From: Termitomyces sp. T153
Taxonomy: Eukaryota > Basidiomycota > Agaricomycetes > Agaricales > Lyophyllaceae
DNA: 64,000 nucleotides
Direction: 5' to 3'
NCBI GenBank assembly: GCA_018296165.2
Contig: JACKQL020000001.1
Coordinates: 2,604,001-2,668,000 of the forward strand
A model generated the notes under the pieces. It was given only the letters and a program-made list of their open reading frames with translations. It was not told the DNA's origin and made no database searches. The position numbers and the translations under genes were made by a program. Below, in pieces: positions 12,036-22,010 of this stretch (its first letter is position 1; each line of letters opens with the position of its first letter).

Positions 12036-12977
12036 TTAGTCAGTGTCCATACGAGTCTCGAGACCACCTCGCCTGCCCCGACGGCCTCCTCCCCTTCCGC
12101 CTCTGCCACCGCGTCTACCAGCACCGCGCGAATTAGCTGGGGCCGGGGTGTAATCTGCAGGGTTAGCGCCTGGGGGTGCGACGAGGACCTGTGCGCGAGG
12201 ATCGTCCCTCAAGGAGTCTGAGCGCATTTTGCTAGAGGAAGACGATCAGAAACATGAAAGACAAAGTGAAAAGACCAGACCCACGATCCAGAATTCCCTG
12301 CGTCCATGAGTACATCTACACTGCCTTCCTGCCTGACGAGCCCGAGACCGTCTGCACCGCCAAGTCTGACACCAAGACCGGTAGCAGCGCTCGTAGAGCC
12401 CACTATGCGCACGCTGAGGATGTTACCGTCGGCAGGCTGGTTGTTGTACCTTGTCACGGCGCCGGCTGCGTGTGCTGGGGACTTGTATGTGAGTCTGATG
12501 CGGGGTGAGTCTGCGTCTGTGGGGGTGACGAGGCGGGAGGCGGTGATTTCGCCGCAGGAGCCAAAGATGGCCGCGACGTCGTTGGGGGTGGTGCCTGGGA
12601 GGAGGTTTGCGACTTCGACGACGTTGGCGGAGGAGGAGGCGCCTTTGATGGAGAGGTCGGGGGCGCTGCGGGGGCGGGTGGAGGGCGAGGGCTCGGTGGC
12701 GTCGCGCAGGGCCTTTTGGGTGATGGCGGGGATGCTGAGGCGTGGCGCAGCGGGCTTGAGGTCGAGACGGGCGGAGAGCGCGCCAGAGTCGTAGAGGTCA
12801 TGTGTCCAGGGCGAGTCGATGTCGCCACGGGGGATGCGCTGGCGGGTCTGCGGGGAAATGAGAGGCGGACGCGGAGAAGAGCGAGAGACGGACGTAGGGA
12901 GACGCACGGCTGTGTGGTTTGTGGCGCACGGGGCCAGCAGCAGGGGCCAGGTTCATGCGCTCCAGCAGAGACGCCAT
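12036..12977 (-). CDS. RRM RNA-binding protein with glycine/arginine-rich tail
   Basis: Exons 12894-12977, 12285-12847 and 12036-12231 give 280 residues; introns are 46 and 53 nt. The start MASLLERMNL is the first ATG of the frame. An RNA recognition motif begins near residue 103 (VVEVANLLPGTT, then GSCGEITASRL and IRLTYKSPAHAAGAV). It is followed by a linker, KMRSDSLRDDPRAQVLVAPP, and a tail rich in GRGG and RRG repeats. This layout, one RRM with an RGG tail, resembles mRNA export adaptors of the ALYREF/Yra1 type, but no UAP56-binding box was recognised, so function is given only as RNA binding. The first donor (GTCCGT) is weak. Exons are much more GC-rich than flanking DNA. Confidence 0.78.
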
Positions 12978-13079
12978 GGCCGCACGAGGCAAGTTGCAAA
13001 TTAACACCGCCAAACAACGCGCGTCACGTTCACTCTCACACGTGCAAACACTACACAATCTAAGCTACTGACTGCTGAC

Positions 13080-13996
13080 TCTCTTGTCCGTGCTCGGTGA
13101 CATGTCCAAAGGAGTCCGTAGCGGAGGGGAACAGAATCGGAGATCCTCCAGGGGCTTCAGAGGCTCAAAGTATGATGGAAGAAGTTTACGACGGCACTAT
13201 ACCCCTTTTCTCTGAAAAGGTCTTCCTTGGTGTCGGCGAGCAATTTCCAACCGGCCCAGAAAAGTCGAAAGTTCAGTGACCTTAGCTCTTCGTTGTCACC
13301 ACTGTTGGATTCAGGCCTCAACTCTTGGCGCCGCGTTCCCCCTGGACCCTCTCTTGTCAGGCAGATGTAGGTCATACACCAGAATAGAGCTTCAATGTCA
13401 TGCCATGCATCGTGAGACGCTCTGACGGTGATGATCTCTGGGCCACCCTGAGATACGTTGTCCCTCTGAGGCTCGTCAAAAATTCACTTCCTCAGAATCT
13501 CGAAGATTGCAAAAGGTATGGTGGCCTGTACATCAGAATTAGAGAAATCGTGGGAGTGAAATGCAGTCAATGTACACTTCGCTCCTTGCTTTGCAGCTTG
13601 TGTTTTCTCAGATTGGGTATTTTGACGTGCTACGTATAACCAAAGTTATGTCAAGAAAGAAGGTCCGTAGAGGCAGAATCACGTACCTGCTCATCCAAGA
13701 AACCAATGTCTTCCTCTGAGAGCTAAAGCTATGGGTTAATAACTGAAAAGAGTATAGGTAAAAGAATTTATTACCTCTTCAGAAAATCAGGGCCAAGTCT
13801 TCCAAGTACTGACAAGCAATAGGATACAAAGCAAGTGCATGTGCTGCAAGGGGTGGCAGTTGTTTTCCGCAAAAACAAAGACAAGCTTGGAATAGTCTTT
13901 GCCCCTTGCTTAAGGGATCATCTTTTACCTCATTGACCAGAGTCAGCTTTGTGTCTTTTACTACCTTCGCATGGTCAAAGTCAATGAGGCAGCCTT
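13080..13996 (-). pseudogene. FunK1-like protein kinase, C-lobe fragment (third piece)
   Basis: Read on the minus strand, this piece starts at the target site of the LTR element with GCLIDFDHAK, the DFG-equivalent of the fungal FunK1 (Pkinase_fungal) family. It continues with SEEDIGFLDEQ, the activation/P+1 region ATIPFAIFEIL, and ASHDAWHDIEALFWCMTY followed by ICLTREGPGGTRR, a strong FunK1 signature. FREKGYSAVVNFFH follows near the end. Frames change several times and stop codons intervene, some of which may be introns. The 5' part of the same gene lies at 21062-21300 and 30861-32231. FunK1 kinases are expanded in mushroom genomes. Confidence 0.8.
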
Positions 13997-14124
13997 TGTC
14001 ATGACCCATCCCCTGGACCCCCGCACATCATCCAGCAACCTCCCGATTCCCCAAAACCCCCAACGCTCCGCCAAACTTCTGCCCATGCCCCGCGCCTATT
14101 TTGGTTAGCCCCAACACAACCTCG

Positions 14125-14307
14125 GCTAACTCTGACACCTCCCTGGCTAACTCCGACACCTCCCTGGCTAACTCCGACACCTCCCTGGCTAACTCCGACG
14201 CCTCCCTGGCTAACTCCGACGCCTCCCTGGCTAACTCCGATGCCTCCCCGGCTAACTCCGACGCCTCCCCGGCTAACTCCGACAGCCCCCTGGCCAACTT
14301 CGACACC
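14125..14307 (+). repeat. 21-nt tandem repeat inside the 5' LTR
   Basis: About nine units of the type GCTAACTCCGACACCTCCCTG, the last one shortened and diverged. The matching tract in the 3' LTR (about 20004-20060) has three. The loss or gain of six units, 126 nt, explains nearly all of the 128-nt LTR length difference. Confidence 0.85.
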
Positions 14308-14586
14308 TTCCCCGCAGCCACTGACACTTACCCTGGATCTCCCGAACCCTGAGAACCACCCCCACTGTTCCTGATTTTCGCCACCCATCATCAACTCAAC
14401 ACCCTGGTTCCTCTGACCCATTCCAGAGTATCACGACAACCTCAGGGTGACCCACGTTCCCAAATGATCCCATCAACGTATCAGCGCAGCCCGACCCTCG
14501 ATCACAACTGACACCCGCCCACTCTGTCGAGCTCTGCCAAGCCCCACTGCCACAGCCAACGTACCCCGAAGTTCTCTGGTAGTCAG

Positions 14587-14594
14587 TATATAAG
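14587..14594 (+). promoter_or_regulatory. LTR TATA box
   Basis: TATATAAG within the 5' LTR, repeated at 20340-20347 in the 3' LTR; likely the core promoter of the element. The chromovirus LTR also carries TATATAAGAT. Confidence 0.5.
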
Positions 14595-17500
14595 ATGTCA
14601 AGTAGCTCTTTGTACTCTAGTCTTGATATTGCTTAATGTTACCTATGGTCTGATTGTTTCCTTCTTGTGTTTTGTGTTTTGTGTTTTGTGTTTTGTGTTT
14701 TGTGTTTTGTTTTCCTTACTCTCAGTCTCCCAGTCTTATCTCAGTCTCCTGGTCTTGTCTTGTCTCCATTTTGTTATTATTCTCATCATCGTTTCATATC
14801 TCTACTCGAATCTACTCTTGTTCCATATTGACTCCATCTCATTTCATCTGACGCTGTCTTGGTGACTCCATCCAACCGTTGTGCCCAAGTCTTCCTCAAA
14901 CTTAATGACCTCATGAACTCTGCGATTATGATTATGAATCCCGACACTCTTTCACCAGGTCCGAACCTTGCTCTTTGCTCGGTCCCGGACTCCATCAATT
15001 CCAATTGATCTTCCATCAAACCCTGGCTCTGCTTCCATTGGTTGCATAGCTGCCTACTCCTTTGCATCCGCGAATCTTCCATATGGTCTTCTGCCTGAAC
15101 CCCGCCAAGCCCATCCTGTTTCCTCACAATCTGACTTCTCCAGACTTCCCCGGACCTGTCCAGATCACATCCCACCGACTATCTGCACAAGCCATCAGTG
15201 CCCAGAATGCTTTTGAGTGTTTGGTTGCCAGTGCAAGAGAATCACGCCTGCCTAGTAAGGACTTGCCCAGTGCAGCTGAGCCCCCGAGGTCAGCAGAACC
15301 TGACATAATATCAAGACTCTACCTTACCCCATCCATGATGCCCGCACTATCTCCGCACACACAATCAAATAACTCCGATGTCTATGGTCTACCCGTGCCT
15401 GGAAACCCTTATGATTCATATGGCCCTGCCCAATTTGCCAAGGCACATTGAGTCACAGATCTGACACCAAATGTCCCCTCCACTCTGGTTATATTCATAC
15501 AATGGCTCCCCCCCCACGGACACCCTCCCCAACCCACACCCAACCTCGAACCCCTCACGCAGACTGTCAAGTCATCCCCCATCCTGCCCTTACCCTCTCC
15601 GCCAACTCCATTCCCTTACACAAAGTTAACCCCAGTGTCACCCAGAGAACAGCATTCTAAAACCTGGCGACCATCCAACCAAATGAGCGACAATGTCTCT
15701 GGCACCATGCCAGCCCTCCAACAAACAATAGTGCCAACCCGCCATGAAACAGTCACCCATTGCGCAAAAGATCGCCAGCCATGATAAGACCACTGAGAAT
15801 GCGCTTCCCCGAAGCCCACCTGTGGATCCACCAACCCACTAGCAACCCCGCAGACTGACAAATGTGACTAATCACCAACAACATTACCGAACCCTACTAT
15901 TGACCACTCAACCCTCACCACGATCACTCCTGAGGAACTATGCCCTCCGACAACTAGCCCCAAAATCACTGAAATCAAGCTCAACCCAACAACAGAGCAA
16001 GAACCCCAGACCTAGGCTATGCTCCAACCCCAGAACCTGCTTCCAGACCTCAGTTGACTCGGCCGTCACCCCCACCCAACAAATAAAGGGGCCCTGACAC
16101 CTCTGACCCAACCCTGACAACTCCAGAACAAGACCAAGACATCCCTGAGCTTCTAGACGGTCAGGAAAAGAACGGCTATGCACTCTCCACCCCACCGCCT
16201 AAAGCACAGCCCCAAAGTTAACAAGGGGAACCATGGCACCACACTCTCGACAAGGGACAACTCCGGACTATGCTGCTATTTCACCACCTTCCCCCACACA
16301 ATCCGGAACCCCTGACAATGAGGACCCTGGACACCAAACCTCCTTGCATGCCACCCCCGAACCTAAACTCCACCACCAGACTCTGCCACCTCCCACGAAG
16401 GAACCCCCAGCATAGGAGCCACCCTGAGCTAACTATAGGAAAAAGGACCCTATACAAAGTAGTTCCCCGAAGTACTCTAAACTCACTGACATGTTCATAT
16501 AAGGGAGGAAGAAGCCCCACCACCATCCAGAGGATGTCGATCAGCTGCTCAAGTGACCTGACGACCCAAAGGGCACACACTCCAATATCCTTAAAGGACC
16601 TCCCCCACCTGGCTTGATGACCCAAACAACCCCGCGCCAGCCCAAAACTGCCCGACCCACCCCTCTGACTCCCTCCAAACCCCTCAACACAGCTCTGGAC
16701 CCTGGCAACATGACTCCAGGGCCTCCACTTCGACTACAACATTTGATCAAGGGGACTTATGGTGCTAACCCAACAATGATGCCCTGGTAGCCCCAACTCT
16801 GCAACATAAATCACCACCCACTCCAAATCCCACCTCTATGCCGGAAAATGTCCGTCAAACAGGGGCCACCTCAGCAGAGCACCTGGAAGCAAGCCACATA
16901 TGAAGTATCCTCTTTGGAGTACCCAGAAGCAGGCCACATGCAAAGTAATCTCTTGGAGTACCCTAAAGGTTACTGATGCCTTCCCCAAGAAGCGAGCGGT
17001 GCCTCTCCCCCCTGCCACCCCTGCATTTGCAACAATCTCTGGGCCGCTCCAGAACATGAATGAAGAGTTGCCTCAACCCTGCCACAACTCCTGGGGAGTC
17101 CCCCTCCAGTGCCTCCCTGCGACCAACTTCCCCACCACCCCCCAACAATCGTGAACAACCATCTTCCCCCATCCAAGCTCAGCTCCAGGAGCCACTGCCA
17201 CTCCTGTGCGACAACTCTGCTGCTCTGCAAAGAACCCCCACTCTGGAGCTTCCCCTCTGATTTGTGACACAACCCCAAGACCCAACCCCAACCCCCACAT
17301 TGACCCCAGACCCCTGGTACTCACACTTGGAACTGCAGACTGACAAAATGCACCTCAGACCCCTTCCTCTGCCCGCACCTCCCCCAAAGCCAACACAACC
17401 AACAAACCCCTACCGAGTGACCCTTGTGCCGACTCCAGGACTGCCCACTTCTTCCCCGATGGAGGAACCACCGACCCCCAGGAAGGAACAACCCTCGGAA

Positions 17501-18935
17501 TGAGCCTGAAGCACCTCTGCTGAGGTGAGCCATCCCCCAACCAACTCCTGTGCTGCCCCTGCCCAAAAGAAACATCCACCAACACAACTCCAACAGACCT
17601 CCAAACTTGAGGGAGTGTCAGAAATATATAAGATCCCTCTGTCCGTCTCGGGACTTATCTTTGGTCAGGAAAGCAATGTCATGTAGATGACCCAGAACCT
17701 CAGATTTTGGCTCTGGACCCAAAGGAACTGGTCGGGACTGATCACCCTGCACCCTGCCCCCTCAGTCACTGACACTCTGGAGCACACCAAAGCACCACCT
17801 GAACATGCCCACCCACAGACGCAATACTCCGGAACACAATCTCGACCCGGACCAACTATACCACGAGAACGAGCCTTGCCCCACCGACCCCCACCAATGA
17901 AGAGGGCCCCACTGCCTTCGCCACCAGCGCCGGCATAAGGGCCAGATCATAGGAAGACCTCTGTCCCCCCCGCCAACTGCACTGCCAAGGAAACCAAAGC
18001 CCTGAACCTGCTGGACACCCATGAAAGATTTGATGGTCCACCCTCTAGTACCAACACAGCACACATCCCCGCCACAGACTAAAGAAAACTCCTACACCCC
18101 TGGTTGGAAATTCCGAGAATCGAACTCAATAACACCACCCCAAAATGCCACAGAACTTCATCAGAGAACTCCCACCAACCCTGCCGAACCTCGGGAGCCC
18201 TCCCTGCAATGCCCTGCCCCATCCCGACAAACCCCGGGACTAGCCAGCACAGATGGCACTAGTGGGCATAACCCCCGCCTCTAGATTCACTAGGGATTCA
18301 ACTCCCTCTCACACCCCTGCATGTTTTGCTTACTTTGTGCTCCTATAAACTAAAACCTCACTTCACATGCCCAGGGACCAAAAAAGGGACATGTTTGCAT
18401 ACAAAAATTACATATATACAAAAAGGCAAGGGAGGCAGCAAGTCCGAAAGCAACAAGAAACGGGGCCCACACCCACCTCACCCCCTCTCCAGGCCCCCCA
18501 GCAACCCTATCCCCAGGTTAACTTCCATCTGGGCCCACACCACTGCTAAGACCTCCGCCAACCCTGGCAACGCCTCCCCCGTGTCAGCCGCCACCTCCCA
18601 CCATGACCCCAGGGCCACTGCATTGCATCGCCGATGCCCCACCAGCAACCTCTCCAATTGCACCATCCCCTGCTGCAACTCCGGAAGCTGAACTGCAGAC
18701 CCCTGTGTCAACCCATTCTGAATCAATGTGAATGCTGCGGAGGCACCATCCAAGAGGACCCGATGCTCCTGCACCCAGCCTAAACCCAGAAAATGAACTG
18801 TCAGTAACAAACAGAGGAACGGGGAGACAACTCACAGAGGATTCCCATGCGCCCCGAAGCAGCCTCGTTGGCCAACCAGTCCTCCTTCCACCTTGCTGCC
18901 TCCAGCTCTGCCCACAATGCATCCCCCTCCAGAAC

Positions 18936-19541
18936 TCATCCCCACCCCTCCACTTCCCCCGCGGGCTGCCCCTCCATCTGCATCAGATGCTCCCGCAAGC
19001 CCCGCACCTCTAATGCTCGCTCCATTGCCATGTGCACCGATGTGTTCCTTTCCTGCTCCATCGCCTCTTTCTCTGTCCGTGCCACATCACGGTCCTCCCT
19101 CGCCCATCGGAGCTCACCCTCCTGTACTGCCAATGACGTTGTCAAAGCCTCCACCTGCTTGCAAAGGAAGACCTCTGTGATCGAAGGAATAGGCATGGGG
19201 GGACTTGACGACCATTCCAAGGGAATGCCCAGGGTAGGAGAAAAGAGGAGAGACTCCAGAGGCCCTGCCAATGGCTCGCGCCCACGTGGCCTCTTGCTGA
19301 GTCCCATCTCCGAGGGCGGGGAGGTTTGACACTTCCCACAAATCACCGCCGAGGATGCCCCCTTTCCCTGACCACTCTGTGAAAGCCCCGCCTTCCCCAC
19401 AGACCGCCCCATGCTTCCCTCCTTTGGCAATGCAGGACAAAACTTGGTCCACTTCAGGACCCCTGAAAAATCCACCACCACCACCACGGATGACTCTACG
19501 AAAACCCCATCAGTCATCCCAAGAAGACAAGTCAACACCAC
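18936..19541 (-). CDS. Antisense coiled-coil open frame inside the 7.06 kb element
   Basis: On the strand opposite to the element there is a 201-codon open frame with no ATG at its left end. Its C-terminal half is a charged heptad-like stretch: LCKQVEALTTSLAVQEGEL, then WAREDRDVARTEKEAMEQER and ALEVRGLREHLMQMEG, ending at a stop at 18936. This is a convincing coiled coil and resembles structural or Gag-like proteins of Agaricomycete repeats, but I cannot name a family. It may be a captured gene fragment. Neighbouring antisense frames are broken, so the gene is probably degenerate. Confidence 0.45.
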   Translation of the reverse strand: MVLTCLLGMTDGVFVESSVVVVVDFSGVLKWTKFCPALPKEGSMGRSVGKAGLSQSGQGKGASSAVICGKCQTSPPSEMGLSKRPRGREPLAGPLESLLFSPTLGIPLEWSSSPPMPIPSITEVFLCKQVEALTTSLAVQEGELRWAREDRDVARTEKEAMEQERNTSVHMAMERALEVRGLREHLMQMEGQPAGEVEGWG

Positions 19542-19862
19542 TTATGACTCTGGTCCCTGACACTAGTGTGGCGTCGATGCTCAAACTCCTCCCCCCCACT
19601 GTTGTACACCACCACCTCATCCAAATCAGCAGAAGAAACTACTGGAATGCTGGGGGAAGACATGATGAAATTTGGGAAATCCCGGGGTATGTCCAAGGCT
19701 TTTAATTGATTGAAGAGAACCCTGATGAAGTGGCAGCCGCACTTCAACTTTGTCTCCCACGCTGCTATCACTCGCTGCGGACTGATCAATATTGCTTGGC
19801 TTTGACTCCCACACCCCACCAATCCCCATCCTGCTCCCCATGTCTCGAAGGGTCTCAATGCT

Positions 19863-19875
19863 GAAGGGGGAGTGA
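19863..19875 (+). other. Polypurine tract
   Basis: GAAGGGGGAGTGA directly before the 3' LTR start TGTCA; the usual plus-strand primer of LTR retrotransposons. It fixes the orientation of the element. Confidence 0.7.
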
Positions 19876-21056
19876 TGTCACAACCCATCCCCTGGACCCC
19901 CGCACATCGTCCAGCAACCTCCCGATTCCCCAAAACCCCTGACGCTCCGCTGAACTTCTGCCCATGCCCTGCGCCTATTTTGGTTAGCCCTGACACAACC
20001 TCGGCTAACTCCAACGCCTCCCTGGCTAACTCCAATGGCCCCCTGGCCAACTTCAATGCCTTCCCCGCAGCCACTGACACTTACCCTGGATCTCCCGAAC
20101 CCTGAGAAACACCCTCGCTGTTCCCGATCTTTGCCACCCATCATCAACTCAACACCCTGGTTCCTCTGACCCATTCTAGAGTATCATGACAACCTCAGGG
20201 CGACCCACATTCCCAAATGATCCCATCAATGTATCAGCACAGCCCGACCCTCAATCACAACTGACACCTGCCCACTCCATCGAGCTCTGCCAAGCCCCAC
20301 TGCCGCAGCCAACATACCCCGAAGTTCTCCAATAGTCAGTATATAAGATGTCGAGTAGCTCTTCATACTCTAGTCTTGATATTGCTTAATGTTACCTATG
20401 GTCTGATTGTTTCCTTCTTGTGTTTCGTGTTTTGTGTTTTGTTTTCCTTACTCTCAGTCTCCCGGTCTTATCTCAGTCTCCTAGTCTTATCTCAGTCTCC
20501 TGGTCTTGTCTTGTCTCCATTTTGTTATTATTCTCGTCATCGTTTCATATCTCCACTCGAATCTACTCTTGTTCCATATCAACTCCATCTCATTTCGTCT
20601 GATGCTGTCTTGGTGACTCCATCCAACCGTTGTGCCCAAGTCTTCCTCAAACTTAATGACCTCATGAACTCCGTGATTATGATTATGAATCCCGACACTC
20701 TTTCACCAGGTCCAGACCTTGCTCTTTGCTCGGTCCTGGACTCCATCAATTCCAATTGATCTTCCATCAAACCCTGGCTCTGCTTCCATTGGTTGCATAG
20801 CCGCCTACTCCTTTGCATCCACAAATCTTCTATACGGTCTTCTGCCTGAACCTCACCAAGCCCGTCCTGTTTCCTTGTGATCCGACTTCTCCAGACTTCC
20901 CCAGACCTGTCCAGATCACATCCCACCGACTATCCACACAAGCCATTAGTGCCCAGAATGCTTTCAAGTGTTCGGTTGCCAGTGCAAGGGGATCACCCAT
21001 GCCTAGTAAGGACTTGCCCAGTGCAGCTGAGCCCCCGAGGTCAGTGGAACCTGACA
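19876..21056 (+). repeat. 3' LTR of the 7.06 kb element (1181 bp)
   Basis: Starts TGTCACAACCCATCCCC and ends GGTCAGTGGAACCTGACA, then the target duplication GCCTT. Many differences from the 5' LTR are transitions at CG sites. Confidence 0.9.
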
Positions 21057-21061
21057 GCCTT

Positions 21062-21300
21062 CTGTATTTTCAGCACCATTGATGGAAGAGATCAAGACAT
21101 TTCCGATACTTATGTCACGCTGAAGAGTTTCCTTCTGGAAGTAGAGGAATTCAAGAGCTATTTGGTAACAAACACATCAAGGATATGGTCAAATCACTTG
21201 AAGGTCATGCAACATACCTTTCACAATATGCTTACAAACATGGCCAAGCTCTGGGAGATCACAGAAAGATTGCAAAGGCCAGCCATGGTCCATAAGTAAG
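21062..21300 (-). pseudogene. FunK1-like kinase, catalytic-loop fragment (second piece)
   Basis: On the minus strand the 240 bp between the two elements read ALEFLYFQKETL, then QRDISIGNVLIS and INGAENTEG, ending at the target site of the 7.06 kb element. RDISxGN is the catalytic loop of FunK1 kinases (usually HRDIS, here with Q for H). The residues continue directly into GCLIDFDHAK at 13996. Upstream of ALEF the frame meets a TGA; an intron ending AAATAG could remove it. The remaining bases 21301-21552 are host sequence with no clear coding signal, up to the target site TAACA of the second element. Confidence 0.75.
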
Positions 21301-21552
21301 GTCCAAGCCAACATGCAAGCAGTGATTTCGGTCGTGTTGAAGACAAATTGGATGATATCACTCACTGATCCAATAAAGATGCGGGCCTCCCATCCCTCTG
21401 CTTCATTAAAACTATCTGCGCCTCATTTGTGACCTTTACAAGAATTGCCAGCCAAGGGGGGTTGTGACTCAAGATGTTTAAGGTTGCCACAAATGAACAC
21501 GTCAGTATCAACTGTTTCCATCTTTATTCTCACGTCTTCATAAGAACTAACA

Positions 21553-21792
21553 TGTAGCGCTCGCATGACATCTACATCACTTCTGGGCTTGATGATAGCT
21601 AGAAAGCTGTACCAGAAAACTTTCTACCTATTCAGTTCACTTTTGACTTTCCCCGACACTCTAGATATATAAGATAGTAGAATTAGTTGTAGGGGACTAG
21701 TCTTTGCAAAATATAGGACTTAAAACAGTTCTATCCCACGAGACTAAGCAAGTGTGACCATATGCTACCCTAATAGGTGGTCTACCATTACA
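21553..21792 (+). repeat. 5' LTR of the chromovirus (240 bp)
   Basis: Begins TGTAGCGCTCGCATGACATC and ends GGTCTACCATTACA. Holds a TATA box TATATAAGAT at about 21665. The 3' copy has the same length. Confidence 0.92.
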
Positions 21793-21882
21793 TATTTTGA
21801 ACTCTAGAAGTCCTTAACTCTTAAAACTCAACTCTTGTACCATAGGCTACTCTTGGTCTGATCAACTGTGCTCATCCTAGTT

Positions 21883-22010
21883 ATGAGTCTCAAAAAATTT
21901 CTATGTCTACTAACTCAGAATCTAGATACAACTTCCGCCTCTAGTCATGAGTCTCAAAAAATTTCTATGTCTGCTAACTCAGAATCTAGATACAACTTCC
22001 ACCTGAGGCT
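21883..22010 (+). repeat. 64-bp tandem duplication at the gag start
   Basis: The stretch from ATGAGTCTCAAAAAATTTCT at 21883 is repeated from 21947 with period 64 and only a few changes. Since 64 is not a multiple of three it shifts the frame between the two ATGs. Confidence 0.75.

Larger units (their letters stand above)
13997..15305 (+). repeat. 5' LTR of the 7.06 kb element (1309 bp)
   Basis: Starts TGTCATGACCCATCCCC and ends GGTCAGCAGAACCTGACA. It is collinear with the 3' LTR. Length differs mainly because a 21-nt repeat tract has nine units here and three in the 3' copy. Confidence 0.9.
13997..21056 (+). mobile_element. LTR retrotransposon, probably non-autonomous, inserted in the kinase gene
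   Basis: Direct repeats 13997-15305 and 19876-21056 begin TGTCA and end TGACA. The element is flanked by the 5-bp target duplication GCCTT (13992-13996 and 21057-21061). Removing it restores AENTEGCLIDFDHAK in the kinase. A purine run just before the 3' LTR (19863-19875) sets plus orientation. The interior (15306-19875) is strongly purine-poor on the plus strand, with proline/threonine-rich short frames full of stops. I saw no protease, reverse transcriptase or integrase motif in it, which points to a large non-autonomous derivative of a gypsy-like element. The bases after the 5' LTR (TAATATCAAGACTC) are the primer-binding site candidate; the tRNA is not identified. Confidence 0.88.

Noticed and set aside
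12254..13063. Long GC-rich plus-strand frames (162, 115 and 84 codons) opposite the RRM gene
   Set aside because: They are antisense shadows of the high-GC exons; the minus strand gives a spliced RRM domain.
14028..14421. Repetitive protein frames (SELAREA-type and GVGVSQGG-type) in the 5' LTR
   Set aside because: They are translations of the 21-nt LTR minisatellite in different frames and lie in an LTR.
15448..18810. Proline/threonine-rich plus-strand frames inside the 7.06 kb element as structural genes
   Set aside because: Short, full of stops in all frames and explained by C/A-rich composition; no domain.
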